Shown in pieces: positions 1 through 7,974 of a stretch of 34,152 bases of DNA. Below the pieces are notes generated by a model. It ran no database searches. It was given only the letters and a program-made list of their open reading frames with translations, and had not been told where the DNA came from. The stretch covers positions 1 through 34,152 of the forward strand of contig NZUJ01000059.1 in the NCBI GenBank assembly GCA_002701295.1. The letters run 5' to 3'. Numbering within the stretch: the stretch's first letter is position 1; every line of letters begins with the position of its first letter. Source of the DNA: Ponticaulis sp. Its GTDB lineage: Bacteria > Pseudomonadota > Alphaproteobacteria > Caulobacterales > Hyphomonadaceae. A program made the translations under genes and the position numbers.

Positions 1-93
1 AATGAACGAAAACTGGTTGATCAGTTTTATGCCGGGCTCGATCATTGGTCGATCATCCTGAAAGAGCTCGCCGGTCCTGACGCACAGGACTGA
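1..93 (+). CDS. C-terminal end of an unidentified protein (partial)
   Basis: An open frame runs in from the left edge and stops with TGA at 91-93, giving the last 30 residues of a protein. The visible tail is charged and probably helical, with a DHW motif in the middle and an Asp/Gln-rich end. It is too short for me to recognise a family. The next gene starts 54 bases downstream on the same strand. No terminator-like hairpin is obvious between them, so co-transcription is possible. Confidence 0.55.
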   Translation, partial: NERKLVDQFYAGLDHWSIILKELAGPDAQD

Positions 94-147
94 CGGAACA
101 CTTTGTCGGCCAGTGCGTAAGTTCAGTGAGCTATTTCAGCAAACCAA

Positions 148-759
148 ATGGGACCAATGGCCGACACCCAGCCACTTGAACATGTGATGGAAAAAGCCGC
201 CGACGAGGCGGAAGGGCAAGATGTGTCCATTGGCGATCTGATGGAGCTTTATGGCACGCGTTCTTTCGGACCGATCTTTGTGTTGTTGGGGCTGGTGGTT
301 GTTGTGCCGCCAATCGGCGCCATTCCCGGCCTGCCTGCGGCGGTTGGTGTGGTCCTGTTGCTCTTCTCCGTTCAGATGCTGTTCGGACGCTCGCACATCT
401 GGTTGCCTGGGTTTATCGAGAACTTGTCCATCAGTGGCGAGAAGGTGACCAAGGCTGAGGATAAGGCTGCTCCGGCGCTATCTTTCGTTGATCGGATGAT
501 TACAGAGCGACTGGCGTTTCTGGCCAGCGGTCCAGCACAGTATGCTGCTGCAGTTCTTGTCTCACTCATGGCGCTGATCATGATCCCGCTGGAACTCGTG
601 CCATTTGCCGTGGCCGCGCCGGGGGCCGCCATTACGCTGGTCGGCGTTGCGCTGCTGGCCAAAGACGGCGCGCTGATGCTGATTGCCTATCTGATTTCAG
701 CGGTGGCGCTGGGCGTGCTGATCTGGTTCACACCGCTCAAATCCATGATTGGTCTCTAG
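148..759 (+). CDS. ExoD-family (exopolysaccharide synthesis) inner-membrane protein
   Basis: This 203-residue protein matches the ExoD family (PF06055). A short acidic cytoplasmic N-terminus (to about residue 35) precedes the typical core: a hydrophobic stretch ending in IPGLPAA, then VQMLFGR and a WLP motif around residues 88-90. The C-terminal half is strongly hydrophobic, with several membrane segments at roughly 125-200. In rhizobia exoD is needed for normal exopolysaccharide and alkali tolerance; the biochemical activity is not established, and I infer only a membrane role here. An in-frame ATG at 157 is an alternative start; neither ATG has a strong ribosome-binding site. The gene stands alone, followed by 84 bases before the pectate lyase gene. 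Confidence 0.8.
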   Translation: MGPMADTQPLEHVMEKAADEAEGQDVSIGDLMELYGTRSFGPIFVLLGLVVVVPPIGAIPGLPAAVGVVLLLFSVQMLFGRSHIWLPGFIENLSISGEKVTKAEDKAAPALSFVDRMITERLAFLASGPAQYAAAVLVSLMALIMIPLELVPFAVAAPGAAITLVGVALLAKDGALMLIAYLISAVALGVLIWFTPLKSMIGL

Positions 760-843
760 CTTTTCTGCGCAACCCCCAAGACTTGACTTGATTGTTCTGA
801 CACCGGTGTCAGTATCGGGTGAAAGAGAATAGGGGAGGTTTAT

Positions 844-2025
844 ATGTTGGTTCGAGCCGGATTGGTTTCGCTCGTCGCACTTGCTGCGACGGCATGTGCG
901 TCAAACACAGATGCGCCAGTTCAGAATACTGTTGCGGCATCTGGTTCAGATACAGAAATGCTGCAGATTGATGGGTTTTCAGACGCGATCCATCATTGGC
1001 AAAACCGATATGGTGAAGCCTATCCGCGCTATGACCTGTCTCAGGTGAAAGAGATTGCCGACAACATTCTGTTGATGCAGCGCGATCATGGCGGCTGGAT
1101 CCAGAATCAGGACCCGATGCGTATTCTCACTGACGCAGATGTTGAACGCTATACGTCTGACAAGGGTGAGGCGTTTGGCAGTTTCGACAACCGGAATATC
1201 TACACGCAGATTGCCTATCTGATTGGGGCGTATGAGCGCGTTGGCGATGAGCGCTACAAGGCCGCCGCCCTGAAGGGGCTCGACTATCTTCTGGAGCACC
1301 AGATTGACGGGTGTGGAGGTTGGCCGCATTCGGTGAATGGCGATCAGCGCTATTTCCCGCTTCTGACCATAGCTGATGAGGTGACGTCCGGACCGCAGGT
1401 GTTGTTGCGGAGCATTTCTGAGCGAGACTGGCCATTTGGGAGGCTTTCTGACGACGTCGTGGCAAGTGCGACGGCGGCACTCAAAGCGGGCGATGCGTGT
1501 GTGCTGCGCTTGCAGGTCAGGCAAGGAGATCAACTCGCTGGCTGGGCCGGACAGTATGACCCGGTGACGTTAGAGCCAGCGATGGGGCGGACGTTTGAGC
1601 TCCCTTCGATTGCGGTTGATGAGTCGGTGTCTATGCTGCGCTATTTGATGTCGATTGACGGTCCATCTGATGACGTCATTGCGAGTGTTGAGGGTGGTGT
1701 GTCCTGGCTCAAGCAGAATGCGATCCACGGCACGCGTCTTGAGGAATTTGACCTGCCTGAACCGATCAAATTTCGCTACCACACCTCCGGCTTTGACCGC
1801 CGTCTGGTCACCGACCCCGACGCGCCGCTGCTCTGGGGCCGGTTCTATGATGTGACGGACAATTCCGTGGTACTTGCCAATCGCGACAGCGTGCGCGTGG
1901 AAGATTATCAGCAGATCGATATTGAACGGCGCACAGGCTATAACTGGTATGGCGTCTGGCCGAATGAGCTGCTGGAGGTGGATTATCCTGCCTGGCAGTG
2001 TCGGACCTACGGAAAGAGCTGCTGA
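844..2025 (+). CDS. PL10-type (PelA/Pel-15E family) pectate lyase, lipoprotein
   Basis: This 393-residue protein begins with a lipoprotein signal (lipobox LAATAC, Cys18), so it is probably membrane-anchored and faces the periplasm or cell surface. The family is recognisable along its whole length: a W-Q-N-x-Y-G start near residue 53, a Q-R-D-H-G-G-W block (about 79-85), GLDYLLEHQ and GGWP near residues 145-160, GQYDPVTLEPA near residue 238, the WGRFYD block near residue 328, and ERRTGYNWYG near residue 362. PL10 enzymes cleave polygalacturonate by beta-elimination. The region corresponding to the usual FNDDAM calcium/catalytic segment reads TIADEVTSG here, so substrate or activity may differ from classical PelA. 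A purine-rich GGGGAGG lies just upstream of the ATG. The exported prolyl isomerase follows 79 bases later on the same strand. Confidence 0.82.
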   Translation: MLVRAGLVSLVALAATACASNTDAPVQNTVAASGSDTEMLQIDGFSDAIHHWQNRYGEAYPRYDLSQVKEIADNILLMQRDHGGWIQNQDPMRILTDADVERYTSDKGEAFGSFDNRNIYTQIAYLIGAYERVGDERYKAAALKGLDYLLEHQIDGCGGWPHSVNGDQRYFPLLTIADEVTSGPQVLLRSISERDWPFGRLSDDVVASATAALKAGDACVLRLQVRQGDQLAGWAGQYDPVTLEPAMGRTFELPSIAVDESVSMLRYLMSIDGPSDDVIASVEGGVSWLKQNAIHGTRLEEFDLPEPIKFRYHTSGFDRRLVTDPDAPLLWGRFYDVTDNSVVLANRDSVRVEDYQQIDIERRTGYNWYGVWPNELLEVDYPAWQCRTYGKSC

Positions 2026-2104
2026 GCCAACGACTGCGCTGACGGGCTTGTCTGTTTGGCTGTTCCTGCGCAGACTTGCTGTCTGGATTTGAGGAGCTTT
2101 GTCC

Positions 2105-2992
2105 ATGCGCGCATTTCGATCGCTTTGTGTTTCCGGTTTTGTTGCGCTGAGCGTGTTTGGGGCTCTCCCTCTGCAGGCTGAGGACGCTGAAGCGCCAAGT
2201 TTTCCAAGCGAAGGCTATCGCATGGTGGATCCGGCTAATCTTCTCATCATGGAGCTGGAATACGGCACCGTCGTCATCGAGTTGAATGATGATTTTGCTC
2301 CGGGCCATGTGGCGCAGATCCGCGAATTTGTGCGCGACGGGATTTATGACGGCCAGCGGTTCTACCGGGTGATTGATGGCTTTGTGGCTCAGGGCGGACT
2401 TGAGAATGAGGCGCGGATTGCGGTTTATCCGACAGTGGAGAACGAGAATGACCGACCCATAGTCAATCGACGTTTTGTGGCGCTCGGCAATGATGACCTG
2501 TTTGCGCCGGAAGTTGGTCATATCGACGGGTTTCCGGTTGGTCGTGATCTGACGCTGGGGCGGGAATGGCTGCTGCATTGCCCTGGCGCACTAGCCATGG
2601 CGCGGGATACGGATCCGGATTCAGGCTCCACCGAATTTTACATTGTTCTGGCACCGCAGCGTTATCTTGATCGCAATCTCACGGTTTTCGGGCGCGTGAT
2701 TTCCGGCATGCAATATGTTCAGAAGCTGAAGCGCGGTGATCGGGCGATTGAGAGCGGAGTCATCCAGGCCCCGGAAAAGGGGGATACCATTCTATCAATG
2801 ACGATCGCGGCTGACCTGCCCGAGGCGGAGCGCCCGGTCTGGGAGGTGATGGATACGCAGACAGAAGCGTTTGAAGAATTCAAGACATCGCGCCGGGTAC
2901 GGGATGACCCGTTCTTCTATCGCAAGCCGCCCGAAGTTCTGGATGTCTGCTCTGTTGAGGTTCCGGCGAAACAGCTGGGACCGGTCGACTAA
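2105..2992 (+). CDS. Exported cyclophilin-type peptidyl-prolyl cis-trans isomerase
   Basis: A 295-residue protein with an N-terminal signal peptide (hydrophobic run ending LPLQA-ED) and a cyclophilin domain (PF00160). The domain starts near YGTVVIELND and contains FYRVIDGFVAQGG, the equivalent of the CypA FHRVIPGFMCQGG block with its catalytic Arg. It continues through GALAMAR and GSTEFYIVL to VFGRVISGMQ. A roughly 50-residue insertion between the catalytic block and GALAMAR makes it longer than a minimal cyclophilin, and a C-terminal tail of about 60 residues follows. It should assist folding of exported proteins in the periplasm. I chose ATG 2105 because GAGGAG (2091-2096) lies 8 bases upstream; a TTG two codons earlier would sit too close to it. 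Its stop overlaps the stop of the convergent gene. Confidence 0.85.
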   Translation: MRAFRSLCVSGFVALSVFGALPLQAEDAEAPSFPSEGYRMVDPANLLIMELEYGTVVIELNDDFAPGHVAQIREFVRDGIYDGQRFYRVIDGFVAQGGLENEARIAVYPTVENENDRPIVNRRFVALGNDDLFAPEVGHIDGFPVGRDLTLGREWLLHCPGALAMARDTDPDSGSTEFYIVLAPQRYLDRNLTVFGRVISGMQYVQKLKRGDRAIESGVIQAPEKGDTILSMTIAADLPEAERPVWEVMDTQTEAFEEFKTSRRVRDDPFFYRKPPEVLDVCSVEVPAKQLGPVD

Positions 2993-3471
2993 ACGCCTGC
3001 GCCTTCGGAATAACTCTCTGCTTCAGTCGCAGAAGGCTTCCCTTTGGACTTTCTTTCTTCCGCGGCGTCTAAGTCGTGAAACTTCACAATGAAGAAAAAG
3101 GCGATGGACGAGACATAGCCGGCAATCAGCATGACTGCGATCACGAGCTCCAAATGCTCGAGAAAGGTCGGATCTGAGGTTATGACAGGACCCATCCAGC
3201 CGAGATTTGTATCTGGTAGCTGGCCGACTTCCCGGATTTTCATGCCGATGCCGGAAAAGTCGTAAAATGCGGAATAGACGCCCATGCTCATATTGAGGCT
3301 GGTCAGGGAATAGACGAATAACAGAACGGCGCTCATCGCCCAGGTCAGTTTGCGCGCAAGGAAAAACGACGCCGTCATCATGGCGAAAACCAGCGTCATA
3401 TAGTTAGCGAACACGACATTGGCCGCTTCGAGATATGACACGAACAGTACGGAATACTCAAAGTCAGACAT
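2989..3471 (-). CDS. Small polytopic membrane protein, unknown function
   Basis: This 160-residue protein has about four hydrophobic segments (roughly residues 17-35, 38-58, 105-128 and a short one near 66-75) and a charged C-terminal tail rich in Lys, Glu and Ser. I do not recognise a family. The start is supported by GGGGAG 8 bases upstream. It lies 62 bases downstream of mntP on the same strand, with no clear terminator between them, so it may be the last gene of the arsC-arsH-mntP transcript. Its TAG shares bases with the TAA of the convergent prolyl isomerase gene. Confidence 0.7.
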   Translation of the reverse strand: MSDFEYSVLFVSYLEAANVVFANYMTLVFAMMTASFFLARKLTWAMSAVLLFVYSLTSLNMSMGVYSAFYDFSGIGMKIREVGQLPDTNLGWMGPVITSDPTFLEHLELVIAVMLIAGYVSSIAFFFIVKFHDLDAAEERKSKGKPSATEAESYSEGAGV

Positions 3472-3533
3472 GGTTTATCTCCCCGAAGGAGAAAGAATGC
3501 CTGAGGCCTGCAGAAAGGCAAGCGAGGGTACGC

Positions 3534-4112
3534 TCAGCCGTGACCGCCGAATGTGTGCGACCAGAAGATAAAACAGCCGATGGCGATCAGGACCAGTCCG
3601 CCAATGACTTCGGCGGTTTTGCCGAACCGCAGTCCGATCATGGGCGCAATCATATAGCCCATTGCGCTCATACCGCCCGAGGTGAGGCCGATGATGGGCG
3701 CGGCCAGAAGAATCGGCACACTGGAAAAGGCGAGGGCAACGCCGACGGCGGCCGCGTCGATGCTGGTCCCCATAGCGGTCAGGAGCCAGAGGAGAGGTGA
3801 CTTTCTGTCTGTTGGTTCTTCTTCCTCTTCGCCATCATCGCCGGAGACGACTTCCCAGATCATCTTCCCACCAACAATGACAAGCAGAACCAGAGCGACC
3901 CAGTGATCAACGGTGCGTATGAGGTCGGCCAGTAGAAAGGCGAGCGACCAACCCAGCGCGCACATGCCCGCCTCAAACCCGCCAAAGAGAAGGCCGATGC
4001 GCAGCGCCGCTGTCGGCGAGCGCGTCCGGGCCTGAACACCCTTGGCGATGGCAACGACGAAAGCGTCAGTCGAGAGGGCGAAAGCGGTGGGTAGGACGAT
4101 ACGAAACAGCAT
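3534..4112 (-). CDS. mntP: MntP-family manganese exporter
   Basis: This 192-residue, six-helix membrane protein aligns with the MntP (DUF204) family end to end. The two inverted halves each carry the conserved acidic motif: STDAF near residue 10 and TSIDA near residue 108, the latter followed by AVGVALAF. The acidic cytoplasmic loop (SGDDGEEEEE) resembles the DDEDEE loop I recall in the E. coli protein. MntP exports Mn2+ and protects against manganese excess. ATG 4112 is preferred because GAGGC lies just upstream; a GTG at 4136 would extend it by eight residues without a good ribosome-binding site. It follows arsH by 48 bases and appears to be part of the same operon. I see no yybP-ykoY-like Mn riboswitch in the short leader. 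Whether it moves manganese or an arsenic species here cannot be told from sequence. Confidence 0.88.
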   Translation of the reverse strand: MLFRIVLPTAFALSTDAFVVAIAKGVQARTRSPTAALRIGLLFGGFEAGMCALGWSLAFLLADLIRTVDHWVALVLLVIVGGKMIWEVVSGDDGEEEEEPTDRKSPLLWLLTAMGTSIDAAAVGVALAFSSVPILLAAPIIGLTSGGMSAMGYMIAPMIGLRFGKTAEVIGGLVLIAIGCFIFWSHTFGGHG

Positions 4113-4160
4113 GCTGCCTCTATATCTGAACCGCACTGAACAGCCAGAGCAATTTTGCGG

Positions 4161-4895
4161 TCAGAGGCTCGGTTGATTAACCCGGCGCGATGTTTCTTCG
4201 GCGGTTTCGACGCGTTCTGAGTAACGGTCGACCAGATAGTCAGCGCGATCACGTGTCAGCAGGGTGAACTTCACGAGTTCTTCCATCACATCGACGATCC
4301 GATTGTAATAGGGTGAAGGTTTCATCCGGCCATCTTCTTCGAATTCAGCCCATGCCTTTGCGACAGAAGATTGGTTGGGAATGGTGATAAGACGCATCCA
4401 TCGGCCCAGAATACGCATCTGATTGACTGCGTTGAAGCTTTGGGAGCCGCCGGAGACCTGCATGACCGCGAGTGTTTTACCCTGCGTTGGGCGAACCCCG
4501 CCCAGAGAAAGCGGCAGCCAATCAATCTGGGTCTTCATCAAGCCCGTCATGGCGCCATGGCGCTCAGGCGAACACCAGACCATGCCTTCCGACCACATGG
4601 CGAGTTCTCGGAGCTCGACAACCTTTTCATGCGTATCTTCGGCGCCATCGACCAGCGGTAATCCGGTCGGGTCGAAGACTTTGGTTTCACAGCCAAAGCG
4701 ACGCAAAATCCGACCAGCTTCTTCATTTGCGAGGCGGCTGAAAGACCGCTCTCGCAGCGAACCATGAAGGAGAAGGATGCGCGGCGGGTGAGCCTTATGC
4801 TCTGGTGTCAGGAGCTGGCTTTCGTCAATCGGGTTGAATGACGCTTCATTCAGTGCAGGGAAAGTGTCTTCAGCCAACGCGCTCACCTTTCTCAT
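4161..4895 (-). CDS. arsH: ArsH, NADPH-dependent FMN reductase / organoarsenical oxidase
   Basis: This 244-residue protein is a close match to ArsH. The flavodoxin-like fold opens with [13 protein letters not shown] (GSLRERS at residues 45-51, the FMN-phosphate loop). The family blocks [35 protein letters not shown] and [11 protein letters not shown] follow. ArsH uses NADPH and FMN and in several bacteria oxidises trivalent methylarsenicals to the less toxic pentavalent forms. The assigned start overlaps the end of arsC by 26 bases, which suggests translational coupling; a later start is possible because the first 35 residues are variable in the family. mntP follows 48 bases downstream. Confidence 0.93.
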   Translation of the reverse strand: MRKVSALAEDTFPALNEASFNPIDESQLLTPEHKAHPPRILLLHGSLRERSFSRLANEEAGRILRRFGCETKVFDPTGLPLVDGAEDTHEKVVELRELAMWSEGMVWCSPERHGAMTGLMKTQIDWLPLSLGGVRPTQGKTLAVMQVSGGSQSFNAVNQMRILGRWMRLITIPNQSSVAKAWAEFEEDGRMKPSPYYNRIVDVMEELVKFTLLTRDRADYLVDRYSERVETAEETSRRVNQPSL

Positions 4896-5292
4896 TGATC
4901 AGGAGTTCGCCATCTTCCTTGGCGAAGGGGCCGGGCGGGAATTTGTCCAACAGGTCAAGCACAGCCTCGCTCGGACGGCAAAGCCTTACCCCCTTTGGAG
5001 AGCAGACAATCGGACGGTTCACCAGAACGGGATGTTCCAGCATGGCCGCAAGAATGGTTTCGTCTGAGACTGTGTCGTCCAGAAGGCCCAGCTCCTCGGC
5101 AGGTGACTTGGTTTCACGCAGAGCAGCGCGCGGCGTCAGATCGGCGGCGGCGAAAAGCGCCAGAAGCTGAGGGCGGGTCCAGCCTTCGGCAAGATAGTCG
5201 ATCACAACGGGCTCATACCCGGCGGCTTCTATGGTTTTCAGCACATTGCGTGATGTGCCACAGGCTGGATTGTGATGAATGACAATGGACAT
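4870..5292 (-). CDS. arsC: ArsC, glutaredoxin-dependent arsenate reductase
   Basis: This 140-residue protein is a full-length match to the E. coli-type (glutaredoxin-coupled) ArsC. The catalytic Cys lies in [10 protein letters not shown] (Cys11), and the arginines that shape the active site are present in RAALRE, LVNRPIV and GVRLCRPSE. The C-terminus keeps the FAKEDGE block. It reduces arsenate to arsenite in the cytoplasm. It is the first gene of the arsC-arsH-mntP run. The space upstream to the terminator of the M2 peptidase gene is only about 25-50 bases, so the promoter must overlap that hairpin region or transcription must read through. No arsR gene is visible nearby, and no arsB, ACR3, arsJ or arsP follows. 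Confidence 0.94.
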   Translation of the reverse strand: MSIVIHHNPACGTSRNVLKTIEAAGYEPVVIDYLAEGWTRPQLLALFAAADLTPRAALRETKSPAEELGLLDDTVSDETILAAMLEHPVLVNRPIVCSPKGVRLCRPSEAVLDLLDKFPPGPFAKEDGELLINEKGERVG

Positions 5293-5304
5293 AAAATTCT
5301 TTCA

Positions 5305-5343
5305 GGAAAAAATGAAATGACCCGCTTCATTAGAAGCGGGTCA
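5305..5343 (-). terminator. Intrinsic terminator of the M2 peptidase gene
   Basis: A perfect 11-bp stem (5318-5328 with 5333-5343) closes a 4-base loop. Read on the minus strand it is followed by a T-rich run (TTTCATTTTTT). It sits 28 bases after the M2 peptidase stop and just before arsC. Confidence 0.8.
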
Positions 5344-5371
5344 CCCAGAAATTCAATTGTATTTTTGTGAA

Positions 5372-7291
5372 TTATTTCCAACCGCAGGACCGGCCTTCGT
5401 TTTCCTCTTTCATATAGGTAATCAGAGGTTCGAAGTATTCGGTGATGGCAGAGCCATCCATTTCGCGAGTGCCAGTGAAGGCTTCGAGCGCATCTGGCCA
5501 AGGTTCTGAAGCCCCTTTCTCCAGCATGGCTTTCAGTTTGGCACCGACTTCTTCATTGCCATAGATGGAACAACGGTGGAGCGGGCCTTCCCAGCCTGCC
5601 ATTTCACACGCTGCTTCATGGAACTGGAACTGCAGAATATAGCTCAGGAAGTAACGCAGGTACGGGGTGTTGCCCGGAATGTGGTATTTCGCACCCGGAT
5701 CGAATGCGTCTTCGGGACGAGGTCCCGGAGGTACGATGCCCTGATTGGCCGTCCGCAGTTCCCACCATTTGGCATTATAATCAGCTGGCGGGGTTGAGCC
5801 GTCCAGAACACTCCAGCGCCACTGATCGACCGTGATGGCGAATGGCAGGAAGGCGATCTTGTCGAGCGCAGTGTTCATCAGAAGCGCGAGGTCGGCATCT
5901 GCGCCCGGGACCTGATCTTCAGAGATCAGACCGATCTGCTGCAGATAATAAGGCGTGATGGACAGGGCGACAAAGTCACCAATGGCCTCATGGAAACCGT
6001 CATGCGCGCCGGTTTTGTAGATGAAGTCCACATCCTTGTAGGCGCGTTGGTAATAGTTGTGGCCCAGCTCGTGATGCACGGTCTGGAAGTCCTCAGCATT
6101 CACCTCGGTGCACATTTTGATGCGGATATCTTCCTCATCATCCACGTCCCAGGCTGATGCGTGACACACGACTTCACGCGGCGCAGGCGGGCGCACAATC
6201 ATGGAGCGTTCCCAGAACGTGTCTGGCAATGGGCGGAAGCCGAGTGAGGAGAAGAAGGCCTCGCCGGTTTCGACCATTTTGATCGGATCGTAGTCATTCT
6301 CGATCAGTTGTTCGGTCAGATCGTAAGACGGTCCCGGCAGGTCTTCAGGTTTGACGACATCATAAATGCCGGCCCAGCTTTGTGCCCACATATTTCCAAG
6401 AAGGTCTGCACGGATGGGGCCGGAGGCGGGCTGAACGTCATCGCCATACTGCTCATTGAGTTCCGCGCGAACAAAGCAGTGCAGTTCGTCATAAAGCGGT
6501 TCAACCTGGGTCCAGAGGCGTTCGACTTCTGTCGCCATCTCATCGGCTGGCATGTCGTAAGCGCCAAGCCACATCTTCGCGACGTCTTCATAGCCCAGCT
6601 CGGTGGCGCCAGAATTGGCGATTTCCACCATGCGGGCGTATTCAGGTTTCATCGGTGGTGAAACTGTGCGCCAGCCTTCCCAGGCTTCTTTCAGAATCTC
6701 AGGATTGCGGGATTGCTCGATCAGTGTGGAGAGCTGGTCCAGAGTGAGAGCGTTGATGTCAAAAGAGCCTTCGCCATTGACCTCAGTCAGCAGAGCTTCG
6801 ACTTCTTCGACATTGTTCTGAAAGGCATAGGTGCCGGTGGAATAAGTAGCATCCAGCCCGGTCGTGATTTTGGAAAGCTCTTCAGCCGCGCCGTCTGTCG
6901 ATGGTGCCGGCAGGACAAGGCCGCCCTGAAGCATCTGCATCTTGCGACGCAGTTCCGGCGGCAGGTCGACATCCTTGAAGCGCTTGGTCTCGTTGGCATA
7001 GTTCACAGCGATCTTCGTCGCACGTGCGCCAGCCTCAGCAGCGGCAGCATTCGTTTCGGCTGTGATATTGGTTGCCTGTTCCCAATAAACTGGCGCGGTT
7101 TCCTTTGAGAGCTGGCCGAGCTCTTCATCAGCTTTGGCCAGGAAGGCGCGGGCCTCTTCGACTGTCGGCAGATCTGATGTGCTGGTGTCTTCGGCGACCG
7201 GTGTTTCCTCTGTGGTGGCTTCCGGTGAGCAACCCGCCATCAAGGCCAGTGACATCGCGCTCGCGCCTGCCAACAATAATCTGAAAGTCAT
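5372..7291 (-). CDS. M2-family (ACE-like) peptidyl-dipeptidase, lipoprotein
   Basis: This 639-residue protein matches the bacterial angiotensin-converting-enzyme-like M2 metallopeptidases. It has a lipoprotein signal (LALMAGC, Cys21), a Thr/Glu/Pro-rich linker, and then the all-helical catalytic domain. The zinc site is HHELGH (HEXXH at residues 407-411) with the third ligand Glu in GFHEAIGD (residue 435, 24 residues after the last His). M2 enzymes release C-terminal dipeptides, so a role in peptide scavenging at the cell envelope is likely. I chose ATG 7291 rather than a start 17 codons upstream because GGAG lies 8 bases ahead of it and the signal peptide begins there. The gene is monocistronic, with its own terminator. 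Confidence 0.92.
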   Translation of the reverse strand: MTFRLLLAGASAMSLALMAGCSPEATTEETPVAEDTSTSDLPTVEEARAFLAKADEELGQLSKETAPVYWEQATNITAETNAAAAEAGARATKIAVNYANETKRFKDVDLPPELRRKMQMLQGGLVLPAPSTDGAAEELSKITTGLDATYSTGTYAFQNNVEEVEALLTEVNGEGSFDINALTLDQLSTLIEQSRNPEILKEAWEGWRTVSPPMKPEYARMVEIANSGATELGYEDVAKMWLGAYDMPADEMATEVERLWTQVEPLYDELHCFVRAELNEQYGDDVQPASGPIRADLLGNMWAQSWAGIYDVVKPEDLPGPSYDLTEQLIENDYDPIKMVETGEAFFSSLGFRPLPDTFWERSMIVRPPAPREVVCHASAWDVDDEEDIRIKMCTEVNAEDFQTVHHELGHNYYQRAYKDVDFIYKTGAHDGFHEAIGDFVALSITPYYLQQIGLISEDQVPGADADLALLMNTALDKIAFLPFAITVDQWRWSVLDGSTPPADYNAKWWELRTANQGIVPPGPRPEDAFDPGAKYHIPGNTPYLRYFLSYILQFQFHEAACEMAGWEGPLHRCSIYGNEEVGAKLKAMLEKGASEPWPDALEAFTGTREMDGSAITEYFEPLITYMKEENEGRSCGWK

Positions 7292-7471
7292 GAACTCATC
7301 TCCATTTGCGCGAAGGAAGCGATAGTCTGACGACATCGTCAAGGCTCGCAGTGGAGGCGATCTGAAGATTTAATAAAGGGGGGCAGAATATTGCGTGAAG
7401 GACCAGAATTCGCGTTCAGACGACAATTTTTGCCTTGACCCTACAGCCATGTGAGGCCGCAGAACGAGACC

Positions 7472-7726
7472 ATGACAGACAACACTTCATATCTGACTGT
7501 ATCGCAAATGGCTGCACGCACAGGCGTTTCGGTTCGTACGCTGGATGACTACGACGAGATTGGGCTGCTGTGTGCGGAACGATCACCCTCGGTCTACCGG
7601 TTGTACGACCCTGACAATATGGTGCGGTTTCTGGGAATCCTTCTGAGGTGGTTGCAGGGGCAGTCGCTCGACGCAAATCGGATTGGCTGGCATCCGCAAC
7701 TCGTAGGGTTTGCCGCTAAGCGCTGA
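7472..7726 (+). pseudogene. Truncated MerR-family regulator (N-terminal winged-helix only)
   Basis: An 84-residue frame begins with a typical MerR DNA-binding motif: YLTVSQMAARTGVSVRTL, then YDEIGLL, YRLYDPDN and VRFLGILLRWLQGQSLD. The match to the family stops near residue 70, where the dimerisation helix and effector domain should begin; the frame then ends after an unrelated short tail. A different frame continues the pattern briefly (IGLAGIRNS) before a stop, as expected after a frameshift. Full MerR regulators are 110-250 residues. I therefore read it as a decayed gene, although a short DNA-binding protein cannot be excluded. The start is ATG 7472; an in-frame GTG at 7451 is less likely. 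Confidence 0.55.
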
Positions 7727-7771
7727 TTAAATTGCGGTAATTCATGAACATTAACGGCCGCAAAACACTAT

Positions 7772-7799
7772 GAAAAATCGGTCAGAAATTCGATTTTTC
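7772..7799. other. AT-rich 9-bp inverted repeat, possible terminator
   Basis: GAAAAATCG (7772-7780) and CGATTTTTC (7791-7799) form a perfect 9-bp stem with a 10-base loop. It lies 45 bases after the truncated MerR frame. It could end transcription in either direction, but the T-tract is part of the stem, so this is only tentative. Confidence 0.4.
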
Positions 7800-7924
7800 T
7801 TTAGGTATTACAGTGCGTTAAATTGGTTCCAAAGTTTTCAAAAATTCTCGTTTTTGTGGCCTTCAAACCACTGTCAGAATTGTAACGAAAACAGGGGAAC
7901 GAACCGTCTTTCAGCGCCGTTGAA

Positions 7925-7968
7925 CACTCCATCTCGCCCACAAATCGGGCGGTACTCAAAATGGAGTG
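7925..7968 (+). promoter_or_regulatory. Leader hairpin covering a ribosome-binding site
   Basis: CACTCCAT (7925-7932) pairs perfectly with ATGGAGTG (7961-7968). Inside, CGCCC (7935-7939) pairs with GGGCG (7947-7951). The outer stem contains the better-spaced GGAG (7963-7966, 8 bases before the ATG at 7975) and leaves only a second, closely spaced GGAG exposed. This could control translation of the beta-barrel gene. The function is inferred; the pairing is seen. Confidence 0.5.
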
Positions 7969-7974
7969 GAGTAA

